Origin: Bin87 sp963666415
GTDB taxonomy: Bacteria; Chloroflexota; Dehalococcoidia; Lucifugimonadales; UBA3495
Assembly: GCA_963666415.2 (NCBI GenBank)
Contig: CAXXPD010000003.1
Location: forward strand, 2,666,001-2,730,000
Reading direction: 5' to 3'
Length of the DNA stretch: 64,000 nucleotides
The notes under the pieces: generated by a model
What the model saw: the letters and a program-made list of their open reading frames with translations, nothing else
Told to the model about the DNA's origin: nothing
Database searches by the model: none
Part shown: one piece after another, positions 35,256-43,953 of the stretch
Numbering within the stretch: the stretch's first letter is position 1
Layout of the letters: each line of letters begins with the position of its first letter
Made by a program: the position numbers and the translations under genes

Positions 35256-36130
35256 CCCACTCGCACCAAGCGGGCCAGCGCACGATCAACCTTCACCGCC
35301 GCGGCGCCACCTCCACCGCTGAACCCGCCGAACCCAAAACCACCGCCACCCTTGGAGATCGAAGACCTGGAGCCCGAGCCAGTCCCCCCGAGAGCGGAAC
35401 CGCTGCGCCCACCGGAGAAAGAAGCGCTGCTCCGGAAGGTGCCGGTGGTCTTTCGCACCGTCTGATAGGAGGAACGGCTGGTCCCCAAACTGCGACCAGC
35501 CTCCTGGTAACGAGAACCATTATAGGTCTGCTGACGTGTGGTGTAACCCCGGTTCGACCCCTGCTGGGCCCCATACCGGGAACTCCCCCGGTAGGTGTCA
35601 CGCTGCTGACGCAGCACTGGCCCACGTTGCGAAGGCGTCTGATAGTAGTAGTTGTTACCTCTCAGACCACCCGCCAGCAGGTAGAAAAAGAGGAAGTCCC
35701 CACCTCCAAAGCTGCTGCGATAGTACGAGTTGGCGTGATGCCCAACCATCTCATGCTGGCCGTCCTGCCGCACGATGGAGAACAACAGGTCATCCACCAC
35801 ATCGTCAACATCGGAGTTCCCGTCCAGGTCCTCCCAGCCCTCGAGCACCATGCGGTCCGTCTCCTGGGCAACCCGCACCAGAATAACCCCGTCCCCCTCG
35901 TAGATCTCGTTCACCCGAGTCTCAAAATCGGTGGCGCTGGTGGATTCCTGAAACGCCGCCTGCACATCGTCCATGTTGATCCGACCCGCCGCGCCGTCGG
36001 TGGCCACCCAATCTCGGTATCCCGCCGGCTCCGCAGCGGCAGCCGGAGTACAGGCCGCCAGCAACGGCGACGTAACCAGCAACCCGCCGGCCGAAACAGC
36101 CAGCACTTTCCGGCTAACATTTCCAGACAT
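35252..36130 (-). CDS. putative lipoprotein with Gly/Ser/Tyr-rich C-terminal half
   Basis: 292 aa. The signal peptide MSGNVSRKVLAVSAGGLLVT ends in the lipobox LLAAC with Cys27 as the predicted lipidated residue. Residues 35-150 form a normal-composition domain (GRINMDDVQAAFQESTSATD; DLDGNSDVDDVVDDLLFSIV). Residues 150-280 are low complexity: repeated NNYYYQTPSQRGP, RQQRDTYRGSSRYGAQQGS, SSASFSGGRSGSALGGTGS and GGGGFGFGGFSGGGG. It is probably envelope-exposed and possibly the exported or assembled substrate of the SecA-like ATPase encoded 43 bp upstream. No family recognised. Confidence 0.7.
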   Translation of the reverse strand: MSGNVSRKVLAVSAGGLLVTSPLLAACTPAAAAEPAGYRDWVATDGAAGRINMDDVQAAFQESTSATDFETRVNEIYEGDGVILVRVAQETDRMVLEGWEDLDGNSDVDDVVDDLLFSIVRQDGQHEMVGHHANSYYRSSFGGGDFLFFYLLAGGLRGNNYYYQTPSQRGPVLRQQRDTYRGSSRYGAQQGSNRGYTTRQQTYNGSRYQEAGRSLGTSRSSYQTVRKTTGTFRSSASFSGGRSGSALGGTGSGSRSSISKGGGGFGFGGFSGGGGAAAVKVDRALARLVRVG

Positions 36131-36173
36131 GGCGTTTATCTCCTTCCTGCATCCAGCAGAGAGCGTTTCAAGA

Positions 36174-39100
36174 TCATTCTACCAACCCCATCAGGTCGGG
36201 CACCACCACCGGAGGGTCAGCAGACCCAGCGCCGTCCAAACCGTCCAGTGGAAAAAGGCACAGACGCGACAGGAATACCCCGCGCCACACCTCCACAAAA
36301 TCCCACCACTGCCGGTCGGCCCAGATCACGTATTCCGCCAAAGCAGTCCGTAACTCCAAACCGCCGAGCCGGGAACCCGTGCCCATGCCACGCAACAGCT
36401 CCCGATGAACCTCCCACAGCTCGTCTCCCACCCCAAGGGCCAGCAACCGCACCAACTCTGAGAAACGCGCCCGACCCAAGACCCGGCGCATATCCTCCAG
36501 GCGCCCAGTCACCAGGTCGCCCAACAGTGAACCCAGGTCGTTGAGAGAACTACCCAAGGCAGCCCCAGCGTCCAACCCGAAGGTTATCCTCACATTACGG
36601 GACAAAGCCGCAAAACGCTCGGCGTAACCGTCCACCGTCAGCCCTGGGAAATGACGAGAAACCAGGCCATCCACAGTTCCCGAGACCCCACCCCGAACCC
36701 AGGCATCCAGCAACCCCGCCGAACCCGACACCAGATCACGCCTGACCCGGTAGTAGTTGTGCGTCCACAGGTCCATCACCGCACCATATTCCACCGTAAC
36801 GTCCCTGGCCCGGGCAGCATCCAGACGGGCCGCCTCACGTTGCCGCTCCAGCCCCATATCCACCGTTCGACCCTGCCAGCAGGCACGCCCCGCGTCGTCA
36901 GTGCCCAGTCCCCCAAAGTCCATGCCGCTCAGCCCCGGGTCTGAGGCCGCCAGCAGGCTGCGCCCCGATCCGAACGCCCCCTGTCGGCCCACCCTGCCTT
37001 CCAGCTGCAAAGCCACCCTCGGCGACTCGTTGAACTCGGTGCTGATCAAGTGCAACCCCAACCCAAACTCCAGCTCAGAATGAGCAGGCACGCAGGAAGA
37101 ATCGGCCCAAGTAGAATCAGCCCAGGACGGACCCACCAACAACCGGCCCTTACCCCCCCAACAACCCAACAGGACCAGGTCAGTTTCCCCAGACAGCCGA
37201 CGGGCCAAGAGCGCCGCCTCGGTTCCCGTGCTCGCTCGCACCACAACCGCCTCACCCTCACCCGCCGTGCAGCGGAGCCTCAACACCTCGACGAAGCCCT
37301 CCAGCACTCGGTCATCGATGCCCGGCGACAAGACCACGTCGGTCCCACGCCCCGCCATGTTGGTGGCCACCGTAACCGCCCAAAGCGTCCCCGCCGCTCC
37401 CACCACCGAGACCTCCCCAACCACAGTACGCGCGTTCAGGAGCCCATGGACAATGCCCTCAGCCTCAAGCCGGCGACTGATCAGCAGGGACCTCTCCACA
37501 GTGCGACAGGACACCAGCGCCGGCCGACCCGAAGACCAGCAGTATTTCACCTCATCAACCACCGCGTCAAGCTGATCATCAACACTCGGGTACACCCGGC
37601 TGCCCAAGAAACGTCTGAACCCAGGATCCGACGCCACCACCACCACCTCCAACCCGTAAAGGCGCCGGAACTCGTCCGCAGAGGACCTTGCCGTTCCCGT
37701 CACACCGCACACATCAGCATAGAGCCGCACCAGCCCGGGCACCCCCAACTCCGCCAGATTTCGACGGTCGGGATGAACTACCAAACCCTCCTTCGCCTCC
37801 ACCGCAGACTGCATACCGTCCCGGTAGTGGGAGTCAGGCCTGGGCCGACCCGTCTCCCGGTCCACCAGCACCACACGACCATCGTCCACCACGTAGTCAA
37901 CGTCCCGCCGCAGCAACAGGTGAGCGCGCAGCAACTGATACACCTGACCCAATAGCCCCGACCGACCCTCCAGCAAACCCGACGGATCCCGACCCGCAAG
38001 GAACAGGTCCCCCAGACGCTCCTCAAGGAAAGACAGCCCCGCGGGCTGCAGAGAGCAGTACCGACCCTCGGGATCCACCAGACAATACAGACCCTCCACC
38101 ACGGCCGGAGCCGGCCGTCCCGACCCATCCTCATCCAGCAGACGACGGACCCGGCGCCATAGCCCGGCCCGACCGGCAGCCAGTGCCCTCACCTCAGAGT
38201 CAAAGGGGTCGGCCACCAACCCCCTGGCCAACCAGAGAGCCCTATCTCCGTCGCCAACACCGTCGCCCAATCCGGCCAAACTCCGCCGAAAGCTGCCAGC
38301 CATGCGGCGCTGTTCGTCCACCAACTCACGGACCACCCGCTCCGTCCGGACAATCACCCCACGTCCCAACACCGGGTCACCGCCAATAACCAGAGGCCTA
38401 ACCGCCTCGTCCAGAAGTACCTGGTCGGCCTCATCGACGATCAGCACGTCCAGCGGCCCCTGCACACAGTCCTTCGCCACTGATACCAGCTGATCCCGCA
38501 GATAGTCGAACCCAAACTCCCGAACCGTCCCGTAAACCACACCACAGCCATAGGCCGCCAGACGCGCCGGAGTGTCCATACTGGCCACCACGTACCCCGC
38601 CGTTACGCCCAGCGCACGATACACTGCCTCCAGAGAACCCCAGTCCCGGGCGGCCAGATAGTCGTTGGCCGTACCAACGTGAACCGTGCGCCCGGACAGA
38701 GCGTGAAACATAGCCGGGAAGACGATGGAAACCGTCTTACCTTCCCCGGACGCCAACTCGACCACCCGGCCCGTCCACAGGTGCAGACCCGCCAAGAGCT
38801 GCCGATCCGTCGGTTCAAACAACAGCTCCGGCCACTCCCCAGCCAGGGAGCGAACCTCCCGGTAGAACTCCCCCGGCAACAGCACGTCGCCGCAGCCGCC
38901 AGCCTCAGCCCAGGCCCGCCTGGCCCGGGTAACCGCAACCGGCTCAGCCTCAAGATCCATCCCGAAGACCCGCCAGCAGCCCAGCCGCCGCCGCACCGTC
39001 TCGTCAACCACGGCGAACCCCCGCACCAGACCCTCGTCGGAAGCCAAGTCCGCCAGCGAACGTGCCACGTCCCGTAGCCGGACGTCCGGCCATTCACCAA

Positions 39101-39209
39101 CCCCGGCCTCATCCCGAAAGGCGCGTATTCGAGCCAGCAGACGACCCTCACGCCCGGGCCCGAACCCGCCCCCGGAAAAACCCTGCCAGAAGCCGGGCCG
39201 GACACTCAT
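36174..39209 (-). CDS. divergent SecA-like ATPase (accessory secretion-type motor)
   Basis: 1011 aa. SecA motor motifs in order: Walker A LASGEGKTVSI (154-159 SGEGKT), TANDYLAARDWGSLEAVYR (180-198), YGTVREFGFDYLRDQL (226-241), DEAD-type IVDEADQVLLDEA (257-269), VDRETGRPRPDSHYRDGMQS followed by AVEAKEG (~449-475), VTVATNMAGRGTDVVL (612-627), and LHLISTEFNESPRVALQLEG followed by RVGRQG (719-744). Between the last two blocks there is ~90 residues instead of ~15 in housekeeping SecA, a lineage-specific insert. The C-terminal SEC-C zinc tail is absent. SecA drives proteins through SecYEG; SecA2-type paralogues export special substrates. The start overlaps the previous gene's stop by four bases. 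Confidence 0.85.
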   Translation of the reverse strand: MSVRPGFWQGFSGGGFGPGREGRLLARIRAFRDEAGVGEWPDVRLRDVARSLADLASDEGLVRGFAVVDETVRRRLGCWRVFGMDLEAEPVAVTRARRAWAEAGGCGDVLLPGEFYREVRSLAGEWPELLFEPTDRQLLAGLHLWTGRVVELASGEGKTVSIVFPAMFHALSGRTVHVGTANDYLAARDWGSLEAVYRALGVTAGYVVASMDTPARLAAYGCGVVYGTVREFGFDYLRDQLVSVAKDCVQGPLDVLIVDEADQVLLDEAVRPLVIGGDPVLGRGVIVRTERVVRELVDEQRRMAGSFRRSLAGLGDGVGDGDRALWLARGLVADPFDSEVRALAAGRAGLWRRVRRLLDEDGSGRPAPAVVEGLYCLVDPEGRYCSLQPAGLSFLEERLGDLFLAGRDPSGLLEGRSGLLGQVYQLLRAHLLLRRDVDYVVDDGRVVLVDRETGRPRPDSHYRDGMQSAVEAKEGLVVHPDRRNLAELGVPGLVRLYADVCGVTGTARSSADEFRRLYGLEVVVVASDPGFRRFLGSRVYPSVDDQLDAVVDEVKYCWSSGRPALVSCRTVERSLLISRRLEAEGIVHGLLNARTVVGEVSVVGAAGTLWAVTVATNMAGRGTDVVLSPGIDDRVLEGFVEVLRLRCTAGEGEAVVVRASTGTEAALLARRLSGETDLVLLGCWGGKGRLLVGPSWADSTWADSSCVPAHSELEFGLGLHLISTEFNESPRVALQLEGRVGRQGAFGSGRSLLAASDPGLSGMDFGGLGTDDAGRACWQGRTVDMGLERQREAARLDAARARDVTVEYGAVMDLWTHNYYRVRRDLVSGSAGLLDAWVRGGVSGTVDGLVSRHFPGLTVDGYAERFAALSRNVRITFGLDAGAALGSSLNDLGSLLGDLVTGRLEDMRRVLGRARFSELVRLLALGVGDELWEVHRELLRGMGTGSRLGGLELRTALAEYVIWADRQWWDFVEVWRGVFLSRLCLFPLDGLDGAGSADPPVVVPDLMGLVE

Positions 39210-40576
39210 CGCCCGCCGGAACCCCGCAGGTCGATCACCACCAGCCCAGCGTTGTGCTCTGCCTCCAGCCAGTCGTCGTAGCGCTCAAACAATCGGTCCC
39301 GACAATCCAAGACCGCGGCGGCGACAGCGGGACAACCGGCGGCGAACCGGCGACCCACCGCGCCGTCCAGAGCCCAATCGGGACTGACATCCCAGCACAG
39401 CCCCAGACGGAGGCAATATTCCTCGTATTCGGCCCGCAAGCGACCATATTCGGCCTGGCTCCGGTACGGCAACGGCATGACGTAATACCGCTCGGAGAGA
39501 TAGAGGCCCAGCTCGTTCTCAAAGACCTGCACCATGTCCGCCCCGTCCAGCCGGCACTCCAGCGCCAGCAGGAGACCCAGGGGCACGTCCTGGTCAACCC
39601 GGTGATAGCAGTAGTCCTCCGGCTCGCCCACCATCCTGACCCGCACCGGCTCGCCCAAATCCAAGAGACGTCGGCCCGCGCCACCAAGACAGAAGACGAA
39701 GGGCAGACAGCCGCCCGTGGCGTCCACCACCAACGGCTCGCCGTCCAGCCAGTACAAAAGCGCGAGATGATGCCAGTAGCGCATGTGCCGCTTGGCGAAC
39801 CTGAAATCCAGCGTGCGGAGCAGCTCCCGGAGCCGGTCCACCGGCGGACGGCCGCCCGCCGGGCCAGCCAGGAGGTATTCCGACTCCAGACCGTAATGAT
39901 CGGTCAGGAATTTCAGAGCCTGCACCTTCTCCGCACAAACCCCGCCGTACCCAGCCGCCATGTTGAGCACCGCCTGATCCCCAGTGCGGAAACGAAGCCC
40001 ACCATCGACGAAGCGCGAATAGTTCTCGAAGTCGCTCCCGAAGATCCGACGGGCCAGCGCCAGCACCAAACCCAGCCCACTATCCGGCGCATCAAGATCC
40101 AACACACCCTCATCACAGCCACTGGCCTCCAGAGCGCCGGCCACAAAATCCTCGTACTCATCAGCCGCGAGCCCCCAGCGGCGGGCGTGGAAAGCAGCCC
40201 AGTCCCGGCCATAGTCCGAGCCGCTCCGATCCAACGTCAGATCCACCAGGTCGAACTCGACGTCGCCGGCAACCGCCCTCCGGGCCACTGCGCCAGACCC
40301 CAGGTCCAACGGAATGCCGTCCTGAAGGAACCCAACCCCAGGCCACATGGCGACCGGCCCAGAACCCAACCGGTACACCAGGTCCTGCAGACAGCGCAAA
40401 CCGTGGCTATGCTCGGGCAACACCGATACCGAGGGGTCGGAGCCGTCCCAGTCTTGGAACCGGACGTCCAATAGACGACCCAGCGGCAGAGCGCGATCCC
40501 CAGGGTCATGGAGCCTCATCGCCGCAGCCAGACCCGATGACTCATCAGTGATCCGCAGAACAAAAGCAGTCATCAA
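39206..40576 (-). CDS. transglutaminase/arylamine-N-acetyltransferase-like thiol enzyme
   Basis: 456 aa. The core resembles the transglutaminase-like cysteine-protease fold: GYGGVCAEKVQALKFLTDHY (Cys214), then HMRYWHHLALLYWLDGEPLV (His269/270) and VVDATGG (Asp285), a Cys-His-Asp triad in the right order and spacing. Flanking regions are not recognised; no signal peptide or TM. It is the first gene of a four-gene operon (40576 to 34191), overlapping the SecA-like gene by four bases. Possible roles: processing, crosslinking or modification of the exported substrate. The fold call is motif-based and the reaction is unknown. Confidence 0.62.
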   Translation of the reverse strand: MMTAFVLRITDESSGLAAAMRLHDPGDRALPLGRLLDVRFQDWDGSDPSVSVLPEHSHGLRCLQDLVYRLGSGPVAMWPGVGFLQDGIPLDLGSGAVARRAVAGDVEFDLVDLTLDRSGSDYGRDWAAFHARRWGLAADEYEDFVAGALEASGCDEGVLDLDAPDSGLGLVLALARRIFGSDFENYSRFVDGGLRFRTGDQAVLNMAAGYGGVCAEKVQALKFLTDHYGLESEYLLAGPAGGRPPVDRLRELLRTLDFRFAKRHMRYWHHLALLYWLDGEPLVVDATGGCLPFVFCLGGAGRRLLDLGEPVRVRMVGEPEDYCYHRVDQDVPLGLLLALECRLDGADMVQVFENELGLYLSERYYVMPLPYRSQAEYGRLRAEYEEYCLRLGLCWDVSPDWALDGAVGRRFAAGCPAVAAAVLDCRDRLFERYDDWLEAEHNAGLVVIDLRGSGGR

Positions 40577-40748
40577 ACTCCCTGGGAGCGCCGATTACCG
40601 GAACCCAAATCCCGGCTGCTCCAAACCCACGATAGCACACCGGCACACTCCAGAGCCTACGAGCGACCATTACAGAAGCAGACGCGGCCGAAACAACCTC
40701 ACAAATCCATCCCAGCAAACGACCCAGGAACACGCCGAAAGGAGGAAC

Positions 40749-41465
40749 TAAACCAAAGCCAAGGTGAAATGCGCAGACGCATGGGGTGAATTTATGAAGG
40801 AACCGAGGTAGCTGGTCTCAGAAATTGCGAGGGGTTGGTGATGGGCGTGAGGGAGATAGACCGGTCTCTGGAACAATGGCAGATGGGAGTCAAGGACTTG
40901 CGGCGGCGGATGATTCTGGCTCCCACACCCCGGGAGCGGGAGCGGTGGTACGCCATCCTGCTGCTGGCCCAGGGCTTGACGGCAGCGGCGACGGCGGAGG
41001 CGCTGGAGCGAGACCCCCACACTATCGGACGTTGGGCGTCGGCCTTCGGTGAGGGAGGGCCTGCGGCCCTGATATTCGAGCAGACCGGTGGTTCCCCCCC
41101 GCCCTTGACCAGACGCAGCAGGAGGAGTTGAAAGGGGCGGTGGAACAACCGCCCGCTGCGGCGGGCATCCAACTGGCCAACTGGTATTGGAGGGTGGTGC
41201 GGCAGTTTGTCTCAGAACGGTTTGGCATCAGCCTGTGCCGCAGCAGTTGCCTGAACTGGCTTTACCGGCTGGGGTTTGCCTTCAAGCGCCCCAAGAAGCG
41301 TCTGCTCAAGGCGAATGAGTCCAAGCGGGAGGCCTTCGTGGCGGAGTACGCCGCCCTGTGGGAGGAGGCCCAACGGACTGAAGCCAGCATATTCTTTGCT
41401 GATGAGGCCCACTTCCGGGCGGACGCGGAATTGCGGGGCAAGTGGGTGCTGAAGGGTAAGCCTGC
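40749..41465 (+). mobile_element. IS630-family element fragment (left part)
   Basis: It begins with the IS630 end CTAAACCAAAGCCAAGGTGA at a TA dinucleotide and is cut at ~41465 by the rve-type element copy 2. Related to the complete-length IS630 at 47533-48773. The 170 bp between this end and the transglutaminase-like gene start show no gene. Confidence 0.8.
40835..41465 (+). pseudogene. IS630-type transposase, frameshifted and 3' truncated
   Basis: The first frame contains ERERWYAILLLAQGLTAAAT and EALERDPHTIGRWASAFGEG. It slips in a run of seven C after GGS (41094-41100); eight C, as in the homologue at 48420-48427, would give GGSPPALDQTQQEELKGAV. The second frame carries QFVSERFGISLCRSSCLNWL, RPKKRLLKANESKREAFVAE and the first DDE Asp in IFFADEAHFRADAELRGKWV. 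It is cut right after VLKGKPA. Confidence 0.82.
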
Positions 41466-43158
41466 TGTCCCGCGTCAACTATATTTGCCAGTCCTGTTGC
41501 CTCATTGAGAAATGTTACCGAAACTTTAGCACCTGGGGTCCCTCCCGACCAGCGCTAATTCCGGCATTGCAGCGGGTCCCGCCATGGGCTCACCAGCCGT
41601 GGCGTAGACCAGCTTTTTGGCCATGATGCCGCGCCACTGCTGCACCCTGCGCTGCAGCGTCCGCAGGTGAGCCCGGCTGAAACGATCCGGTTCAGCCTCT
41701 TGCAGTCGGCCCAGCAATACCACCGCACTGGCGTCCGGGTCTTCCTGCAACCAGGACAGCACGTCGCACCACACTCCCTCGAAAGGGTCGGGCCGAGTTC
41801 GCCAGGTGCGGGGCGGTTGCACCCGCCGCTCCCGTGCGGTATGCGCTGCATCCTGCCGCCACCAGTCGGGCAACTTGGCCAGGAACTGTTCCAGGCTCTC
41901 GCCGCTGGGAGTGGGCCGGATTTCGGGAGACGTAACCGCGGCCAGGGCCGACTGGGCTTCCCGGATGGCGTGCAGCAGCGCCACCGGGTCCAACTTGACC
42001 CGATACTCACTCAGCGCCGCCTTCATCTCCACGCTGACCGCGTCATGCTGTATCAGCCGATCGCAGGGTGTGGCTGGCGGGCTGTACCGATTGGCGACCC
42101 TGGAGCCGTGCCGAGTTTTCTCCACCAACTTGAACGATGGCTGGAAGTAGTTCACGTACCGTCGCACCGCTCCGTACAGGTGGGCCATGGTTTGTCCGGC
42201 TACCGCGCCGGAGTAGCGGTCATGACCGACGAAGTGGCGGACCACCGCGCCGTTCTTCTGCTCGATCCAGGCCTGGTCGTTCTTGCGGTAGGGCCGCGAA
42301 CGGGTGAACTCGATGCCCCGCTCGGCGCAGTACTTGGTGAGAGTAGCGTTGATGAATACGCTGTCGTTGTCCGAGTCGATGCCTTTGACTGGGAAGGGCA
42401 ACTGTCGCCCGATGGCCTCCAGTCCTGCCACTACCAGGGATTGCTCCCGGGCCAGCAGTGGCACGGCCTCGGTCCAGCCGGTGCAGATATCGGTGGCCAC
42501 CAGGCTGTGGATCATGGAACCCCACCAGGAGCCGCCGTGGTGGACCACCAGGTCAATCTCCAGGAATCCTGGTGGCGGCGCATTCCAATCGGCGAAGGTC
42601 CGTACCGGAATATTGCGGCCCGGCGACTGCCGCCTCCTGCGTCGGAGCTTGCGGCCCGCCGGTGTCCTGATGGGCTGGAGCAGCCGGTCCAGGGTGGCGG
42701 CGCTGGCCGCCAGCAGCCGTTGGCGCACCCCAGGGTCCAGATCCAGGTGACCATGGCGCTCCATGGACTCCACCAGATGGGGTAATGCCGCCTTCAGCCG
42801 CTTGCCGCAGATCCGGTCAGCGGCTTCCCAAACCACGATCACCGCCTGGCGGACCGCCTCGTCGTAGATGCGTCGGCCCTTTTTTACCGCCGGCTGCTGC
42901 TCTCCGTCGTCGCCGGACTGCCCCAGCAACCTGATGCCGTGCTTGCGATGGTGGCCGGTCACCGCGATGAACTCGTCGAGGATCCGGCCCTTGTCCTTCT
43001 TGGATGAAGCTCGGTAACGGTCTCGGATCGTCGCCAGCAATTCCTGTTTTGCCATCTTGCTGATGCCTCCTCCCACGCGATTGCCTCCCCGATTTTGGGC
43101 AACATTTTATTTGAGGCAACCAATCGCGTTGGGTAACGGTTTTGTTGAGGCAATCCGC
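41466..43158 (-). mobile_element. rve-type insertion sequence copy 2, complete
   Basis: 1693 bp; same length and ends as the copy at 23428-26493 once the IS256 is removed. It is inserted in (left) an IS630 transposase and adjoins (right) an IS21 type-A istB. Subterminal repeats TTGCCTCA...GTTACC occur twice at the right end (43105-43155) and once at the left (41499-41521). Confidence 0.8.
41526..43055 (-). CDS. integrase-core (rve) DDE transposase
   Basis: 509 aa from ATG 43053-43055, chosen for GGAGGAGG ten bases upstream (a GTG at 43076 is alternative). N-terminal helical DNA-binding part (LLATIRDRYRASSKKDKGRI; HHRKHGIRLLGQ), a middle 'RICGKRLKAALPHLVESMER' segment, then an rve-type core: FLEIDLVVHHGGSWWGSMIH (D), FPVKGIDSDNDSVFIN (D) and NDQAWIEQKNGAVVRHFVGH (E). 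The C-terminal half (RTRPDPFEGVWCDVLSWLQE, LRTLQRRVQQWR) is shared with IstA-like and related large transposases. Uninterrupted and possibly active. It belongs to an unclassified (ISNCY-like) group; the exact IS family was not determined. Confidence 0.85.
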   Translation of the reverse strand: MAKQELLATIRDRYRASSKKDKGRILDEFIAVTGHHRKHGIRLLGQSGDDGEQQPAVKKGRRIYDEAVRQAVIVVWEAADRICGKRLKAALPHLVESMERHGHLDLDPGVRQRLLAASAATLDRLLQPIRTPAGRKLRRRRRQSPGRNIPVRTFADWNAPPPGFLEIDLVVHHGGSWWGSMIHSLVATDICTGWTEAVPLLAREQSLVVAGLEAIGRQLPFPVKGIDSDNDSVFINATLTKYCAERGIEFTRSRPYRKNDQAWIEQKNGAVVRHFVGHDRYSGAVAGQTMAHLYGAVRRYVNYFQPSFKLVEKTRHGSRVANRYSPPATPCDRLIQHDAVSVEMKAALSEYRVKLDPVALLHAIREAQSALAAVTSPEIRPTPSGESLEQFLAKLPDWWRQDAAHTARERRVQPPRTWRTRPDPFEGVWCDVLSWLQEDPDASAVVLLGRLQEAEPDRFSRAHLRTLQRRVQQWRGIMAKKLVYATAGEPMAGPAAMPELALVGRDPRC

Positions 43159-43170
43159 GGTTGGCGTCAA

Positions 43171-43953
43171 TCAGTTTTGCCGGTTCACCTCCTTGGCCTG
43201 GACGCGTTGCTGGGCAGCGTTGGTCCGGTAGCTGGGGACGTCAAACTCCAAGATGACGGAGTGGTGCACGACCCGGTCAATCGCCGCGGCGGTGGCCATG
43301 GGGTTGGCAAAGATGCGCTCCCACTCTGAGAAGACCAGGTTTGACGTGATGCCCAACGACCGGCGCTCGTAGCGTTTGGCGATGAGGGTGAAGAGGACCT
43401 CCGATTCCTCGGCGCCCTGGGGCCGGTAGCCCAGGTCGTCGAGGAGCAGGAAGTCGAAGTTGTCCAGCTTGCGCAGCTGGCGGGGCAGGTCCAGGTCGCG
43501 CTTGGCGGCGAGCAGTTCCTGCACCAGGCGGTAGGCCGGAGCGAAGAGGACGGAGTGGCCGGCTTCCACCAGGCGGTGGCCCAGGGCGCACCGGGCGTGG
43601 GTCTTGCCGGTGCCGGGCAGCCCGAAGGCCAGCACGTTGACGCCGCGCTCCACAAAGCTGCCCTGGGCCAGCTGGTCCAGTTGCTGCCGCAGCGCCAGGG
43701 GGACTCGGTCGTGCTCGAAGGTTTCCCAGGTCTTGCCCGAGGGCAGCCGGGACTCCCGGCGCAGCCGGTTGATGCGCCGGTGGCGGCGATCCTCAGCTTC
43801 CTGTTCCAGTACCTCCACGAAAGTTGCCAGGGCATCGCCGTGTCCAGCGGCGGTGAAACGAGCCACCGACTGGGCGCCCACCGTGGGCAGCTTGAATTGG
43901 CCGCACAACTGGCCGATGCGGTCCTGCATCACGCTGGTGTCCGTCATGCGCAC
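43171..43953 (-). CDS. istB: IstB-like ATPase (IS21 type A)
   Basis: 260 aa AAA+ helper of IS21 transposition. Walker A GLPGTGKTHARCALGHRL (~110-127), Walker B NFDFLLLDDLGYRP, sensor region LGITSNLVFSEWERIFANPM and VVHHSVILEFDVPSYRTNAA at the C-terminus. It overlaps the istA stop region by ten bases, as usual in IS21. Reading frame intact, although its istA partner is broken. Confidence 0.9.
   Translation of the reverse strand: MRMTDTSVMQDRIGQLCGQFKLPTVGAQSVARFTAAGHGDALATFVEVLEQEAEDRRHRRINRLRRESRLPSGKTWETFEHDRVPLALRQQLDQLAQGSFVERGVNVLAFGLPGTGKTHARCALGHRLVEAGHSVLFAPAYRLVQELLAAKRDLDLPRQLRKLDNFDFLLLDDLGYRPQGAEESEVLFTLIAKRYERRSLGITSNLVFSEWERIFANPMATAAAIDRVVHHSVILEFDVPSYRTNAAQQRVQAKEVNRQN

Noticed and set aside
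27600..40600. Prophage or conjugative element
   Set aside because: No capsid, terminase, portal, integrase, relaxase or type IV secretion genes are present; the SecA-like ATPase is not a phage protein.
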